DNA of 9,067 bases from Euryarchaeota archaeon UBA39. Lineage in GTDB: Archaea; Thermoplasmatota; Poseidoniia; Poseidoniales; Thalassarchaeaceae. Both the position numbers and the translations under genes were made by a program. Positions 6,035-9,067 of the stretch are shown in pieces; position 1 is the first letter of the stretch; each line of letters starts with the position of its first letter. The notes beneath the pieces are model-generated. The model saw only the letters and a program-made list of their open reading frames with translations, did not search any database and was not told the DNA's origin. The DNA lies in NCBI GenBank assembly GCA_002503045.1, contig DAQW01000005.1, forward strand, positions 1-9,067. Reading direction: 5' to 3'.

Positions 6035-7384
6035 TTAATCTCCACGATACCAACGTCGAAATGCATCTATATCCGAAGGGATTTCACTGCCCAGAATACC
6101 ACCTGATCCAATGATTTCAAATCTTTGGATACATAATTTAACATCTGAAATTATACTTTCATCACCATCCTTGAGAATATGAGTCAAAGCATCTTTCCAT
6201 CTAGGAGAAGAACCAGCCTTTCGATACCATTCATGTAATTTGGGCCGCAGAGGAGCCAATAACAAGGACAGTTTGCCAAAAGCCTGCCAATCTGGCCTTA
6301 ATTCCGACCTTGGAGCCTCACGACCCAAAATTGTGCGATGTCTCCTAATCCATTGTTGTACATCAAGAAATTGAATCATCCTCTGAGTATGCCTATGACT
6401 AACAGAACGTACTGGACCCAAGGCAGAACGAAGTTGCTTGACATCTACTGAAGAAATCATACTTAGAGTTCCAATAATTGAAAAAACGGTCTCTGAAAGA
6501 GCAACTCTAGGCACAGTAGATGCTAATTTTGGATTTGTTGACTCCCAAGCATCAGAATAAATCTTTACTGCATTGGAAAGTATCCTCCAAGGGGCTTCTC
6601 CTTGAAGCCAATCTTCATGATCTTTACTTGGAGATGCACCTACATCTAGTGTTTGTTGACCATCATTTGCATTCATAGATTTACGAATTAGATTCAATTC
6701 AACTTCCTGTGTACTTACATTTATTGGAGTAGGTCTAGAATTGAGAAAACGGCGAATTGTATGACGTATTTCTTCCTGTAATTCACCTTCTGTCCCATGA
6801 TTCATGATTGGGCCAACGATTGCCCCTTGATTAAACGGAGAAGGCATAGGAACACCCCCGCCCAATAAACTATGAAATCCAGAACGGATTTTTGTTTGTA
6901 ACTCATCAGTCTCAAAATACTCTGTTTTATTCATGGTCTCCATCCTTAATGTACCCTGATTTATTCTTTTCAACGCAACCTCTGGATCACAATCCAACCA
7001 AATTGTGAGATCAGGAATCATCGCTCCAGAATTGAGCCGAGCAACCTGTTCTAAACCTAAATCACCAACAATTCCTTGATACACCAATGAAGAATGAACA
7101 TTCCTTTCGGAAATTACTACTGAGCCCATAGCTAATCTAGGGCGAATCCACATATGGGAATGATCTAATCGATCAGCAGCAAAGAAACCTGCTTCCTGTA
7201 ATGGGCCCGCATCTCCCGTTCGAACTGATTCAACCGCAAGCTTACCTAATGGATGATTACGCCTAGGTTCAGCAGTAACTTCAACAGATGAAAATGACGA
7301 TTCCTTGAGTAAAATCTCTGAAATCATCTTGGTAGCAGTACCCTTTCCAGAGCCATCTCCACCTTCAAGAGTAATCAGATACAT
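6035..7384 (-). CDS. tmk: Thymidylate kinase fused to an unrecognised C-terminal region
   Basis: The N-terminal ~214 residues are a thymidylate kinase, which phosphorylates dTMP to dTDP with ATP for dTTP synthesis. Visible motifs are the P-loop GGDGSGKGT (8-16), EPRR (39-42) at the usual dTMP-contact position, FAADR (68-72), SERN (92-95, with Glu in place of the usual Asp of the DRY-type motif), VYQG (101-104) and PDLTIWLDCDPEVALKRI (124-141). Normal thymidylate kinases are about 200-220 residues, whereas this protein has 449. Residues ~215-449 follow a polar linker (about 215-255) and look mostly helical, with basic patches such as WIRRHR (345-350) and WYRKA (386-390). I do not recognise this region, and a winged-helix or regulatory role would be a guess. 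The P-loop ends GKGT, as in adenylate kinases, rather than the usual GK(T/S)T. The start follows the upstream stop by three bases, with GAGGAG six bases before ATG 7384. Confidence 0.88.
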   Translation of the reverse strand: MYLITLEGGDGSGKGTATKMISEILLKESSFSSVEVTAEPRRNHPLGKLAVESVRTGDAGPLQEAGFFAADRLDHSHMWIRPRLAMGSVVISERNVHSSLVYQGIVGDLGLEQVARLNSGAMIPDLTIWLDCDPEVALKRINQGTLRMETMNKTEYFETDELQTKIRSGFHSLLGGGVPMPSPFNQGAIVGPIMNHGTEGELQEEIRHTIRRFLNSRPTPINVSTQEVELNLIRKSMNANDGQQTLDVGASPSKDHEDWLQGEAPWRILSNAVKIYSDAWESTNPKLASTVPRVALSETVFSIIGTLSMISSVDVKQLRSALGPVRSVSHRHTQRMIQFLDVQQWIRRHRTILGREAPRSELRPDWQAFGKLSLLLAPLRPKLHEWYRKAGSSPRWKDALTHILKDGDESIISDVKLCIQRFEIIGSGGILGSEIPSDIDAFRRWYRGD

Positions 7385-7387
7385 GAC

Positions 7388-8245
7388 TCACTCCTCGGTT
7401 TCAATTTGGTCCGAGAACTGCTGTTTTGCAAGACGGTTTAGAGCCATGCCCCCTAGAATCAATCCAGGACCAATAAATACTCCACCTCTACTGAAAAGAG
7501 CTAGACCAGAAAGCCATTGGGCCCTCCTGTATGAATTCCCTCGAAGTGTCTCCATTGCAGCTCCAAAACCTAATGCCGAAGAAAATACAGTAAAGAATGC
7601 TACAATTGTACCCAACCTAACGCTATCCTCTAGGTTACTAACTCGTCTCAAATCGACTTCATTAACTCCATCACCGGCACGTAAAGTAATAGTTAACTGT
7701 GAAACTTCTCCAGGAACCAATACTCTTCTCTCAGTGATATTTCCCTCTGATTGTACTTCAATAATTCTTACTTCAGTTGTTTGATTAGAAAATTGGAAAC
7801 GACCATCTTGGTCGGTGAATTTTCTATCGACCAATTCTCCCGAACTAGATAATAATCTAACTTCAACGCCTTCAGGAGTGTCCCCCCCACTATCGCCATC
7901 AATAATCTCAGTAACAATCAATCCTGAAATTATTTGATCCGCATTCAGAGATTGGATATTATCACCCAAAATATCAGATGGATCTGCTGCAATGGAAAGA
8001 ACTCCGAACCAAAGCCCAAGTAGACTTCCAGCCACAATCAAAACAATAGCAATTCTACGAACTGTGGGTAAACTGCCACTAAATTCCAAGCCATCGTGAA
8101 TTGCTTTTATTGCAATTTCACTTGCTTCCTCTCGAATATCAGATGAATCGATTCTGACCTCGTCAGGATTGCTATCCAACTCGGCTTCAAGGTCATCAAA
8201 CTCATCAACAACACGAACAGAAACAATCTCTTCTTCTTCATTCAT
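7388..8245 (-). CDS. Membrane protein with carboxypeptidase-regulatory-like beta-sandwich
   Basis: This 285-residue protein starts with a very acidic cytoplasmic tail (1-60), followed by a membrane helix (about 64-86). An extracytoplasmic segment (about 104-190) resembles a carboxypeptidase-regulatory or Cna-B-type beta-sandwich: ISGLIVTEI, then GVEVRLLSSSGE (126-137), the TDQDGRFQF turn (144-152) and VPGEVSQLTITL (177-188). A second helix (about 210-229), a basic loop NSYRRAQW (237-244) and one long or two short hydrophobic segments (about 243-268) follow. Such sandwiches usually support protein or polymer contacts rather than catalysis. Function is unknown. Its ATG lies within the end of the cyclotransferase gene (eight-base overlap), with AGGAGGG seven bases upstream, and its stop is three bases from the thymidylate kinase start, so it sits in a tight three-gene operon. 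Confidence 0.8.
   Translation of the reverse strand: MNEEEEIVSVRVVDEFDDLEAELDSNPDEVRIDSSDIREEASEIAIKAIHDGLEFSGSLPTVRRIAIVLIVAGSLLGLWFGVLSIAADPSDILGDNIQSLNADQIISGLIVTEIIDGDSGGDTPEGVEVRLLSSSGELVDRKFTDQDGRFQFSNQTTEVRIIEVQSEGNITERRVLVPGEVSQLTITLRAGDGVNEVDLRRVSNLEDSVRLGTIVAFFTVFSSALGFGAAMETLRGNSYRRAQWLSGLALFSRGGVFIGPGLILGGMALNRLAKQQFSDQIETEE
7391..7396 (-). promoter_or_regulatory. Shine-Dalgarno (GAGGAG) for the thymidylate kinase gene
   Basis: GAGGAG sits six bases upstream of ATG 7384 and overlaps the final codons and stop of the preceding membrane-protein gene, supporting that start and coupled translation. Confidence 0.7.
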
Positions 8246-9067
8246 GCGGACGCCCTCCTAGTCTACCGAGAGAGGGTGAGGCTTGAATCCCCTTCGGTTC
8301 TCTGAGTGAAAAGAAAAACGAGCCAATAAGTGGTAAAACAATTACCATAGAAAGCAAAATTCCGATTAAATAAGTTACTTCAAAGTCATCCATGACAGCA
8401 TGTTCATTCGTAACAAAGGATATCCTATGGAAATCCGACCAGTTCTTTCCAGTTATCCAAAAATCTCCAGACGAGGGATCGAAGGCAATTCCATTCAAAA
8501 CCCCACCCGATTCTATTGAACCATGGACATGAATCAATGACGTAAGATCAAGAAAACCAGTAACTATTCCTGTTTCAATATCAATTTGAAAAATCCGATT
8601 ATCATACCATCGATTTGCATATATCTTATCATCAACGCATTCTAATTCGTTCAAATTATCCAATGGTTCACCATTTAATTCAACTTCAATTGATGATATC
8701 TCCATTAAATCAACATGGTCCCTGAATGTTATCTTTGATGAACCATCTGAAATTGCTAATCTATCATTTAACGAACAGATCCCCCACCCTTCACTAGGAA
8801 TTACAGATTCATTATTGCTTTCAAATCCCATAGAAAATCGCAACACTCTGCCCGATTTCCAAGTCAGAAGAATTATTTCTTCATCAAATACCGTTAATCC
8901 CTCTGCAAATAAATCTGAAGATATGTTTAATGTCTCAAGAGGCATTCCAGATCCTATCTCAAAAGAACGAAGCGATGAATGACCATATAGGCCACCTGAT
9001 TCGTAAATTATGTTATCATGAATCTCAAGTCCTTGAGTAAAAACAACAGATTCCTTAGTAATATTTT
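8238..9067 (-). CDS. Glutaminyl-peptide cyclotransferase with C-terminal membrane anchor (5' end missing)
   Basis: This enzyme converts an N-terminal glutamine of peptides to pyroglutamate. The frame is open to the right window edge, so the true start lies outside; 275 residues are visible. Family motifs of the plant/bacterial-type beta-propeller cyclotransferase appear in order (visible numbering): FTQGLE 9-14, YESGGLYGHSSLR 21-33, FAEGL 53-57, LLTWK 66-70, EGWG 92-95, SDGS 106-109, LNELE 138-142, YANRW 149-153, NGIAFD 191-196 and TGKNW 205-209. The ATG at 8945 is internal: it would discard the conserved FTQGLE region. After the propeller comes a hydrophobic helix (about 232-254) and a basic tail (LREPKG...GGRPHE), so the enzyme looks membrane-anchored at its C-terminus with the propeller outside. 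A signal peptide is expected beyond the window. Its last codons overlap the next gene's start by eight bases. Confidence 0.9.
   Translation of the reverse strand, partial: NITKESVVFTQGLEIHDNIIYESGGLYGHSSLRSFEIGSGMPLETLNISSDLFAEGLTVFDEEIILLTWKSGRVLRFSMGFESNNESVIPSEGWGICSLNDRLAISDGSSKITFRDHVDLMEISSIEVELNGEPLDNLNELECVDDKIYANRWYDNRIFQIDIETGIVTGFLDLTSLIHVHGSIESGGVLNGIAFDPSSGDFWITGKNWSDFHRISFVTNEHAVMDDFEVTYLIGILLSMVIVLPLIGSFFFSLREPKGIQASPSLGRLGGRPHE
8253..8259 (-). promoter_or_regulatory. Shine-Dalgarno (AGGAGGG) inside the cyclotransferase gene
   Basis: AGGAGGG lies seven bases upstream of ATG 8245, within the last codons of the cyclotransferase gene. It confirms the start of the downstream membrane-protein gene despite the eight-base overlap of the two frames. 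Confidence 0.75.

Noticed and set aside
7305..7784. Plus-strand open frame of 159 codons
   Set aside because: It is antisense to the thymidylate kinase P-loop region and the membrane-protein gene, with no motif of its own.
8945..8945. ATG at 8945 as the start of the cyclotransferase
   Set aside because: The frame stays open upstream and encodes the conserved FTQGLE and YESGGLYG motifs, so this Met is internal.
1..9067. CRISPR array, transposon, tRNA/rRNA gene or prophage signal
   Set aside because: I found no regularly spaced repeats, terminal inverted repeats, transposase motifs or RNA gene signatures by eye in either strand.

Overview
The window is AT-rich, densely coded DNA holding nine protein genes. 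Seven are complete and two are cut by the window edges. I see no RNA genes, mobile elements, CRISPR arrays or long repeats. The best guess at the host is a planktonic, archaeal-type genome, possibly Marine Group II Euryarchaeota (Poseidoniales). This rests on an archaeal SerK-like ParB-fold protein, the translation-signal pattern (strong Shine-Dalgarno motifs inside operons, none clear before three of the four transcript-leading genes) and the mix of multi-membrane and DUF2085 genes. No single gene here proves the lineage, and several families (class II tRNA nucleotidyltransferase, glutaminyl cyclotransferase, M61 peptidase) are common in bacteria.

Layout from left to right: (1) 1-1059 minus, a class II CCA-adding tRNA nucleotidyltransferase, 3' end outside the window. 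(2) 1141-1536 plus, a small ParB/SerK-like protein, divergent from (1) across an 81-bp promoter region. (3-5) A minus-strand operon reading 5184 to 1533: a four-helix membrane protein with a central Smr-like domain, a HEAT-repeat protein, and an M61 aminopeptidase with a C-terminal PDZ domain. The HEAT and M61 genes overlap by ATGA. (6) 5276-6034 plus, a DUF2085 membrane protein, divergent from the operon across a 91-bp promoter region. (7-9) A second minus-strand operon entering at 9067 and ending at 6035: a glutaminyl-peptide cyclotransferase with a C-terminal membrane anchor (5' end outside the window), a membrane protein with a carboxypeptidase-regulatory-like beta-sandwich, and a thymidylate kinase fused to a C-terminal region of about 235 residues that I do not recognise.

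The genes look mainly like housekeeping and envelope/protein-processing functions: tRNA end maturation, dTTP synthesis, peptide trimming and N-terminal pyroglutamate formation. I found no coherent new defence or mobile system. The items most worth a second look are the thymidylate kinase fusion with its adenylate-kinase-like P-loop, the membrane-embedded Smr-like domain, the shortened SerK-like protein, the tail-anchored cyclotransferase and the two convergent gene pairs with no spacer.
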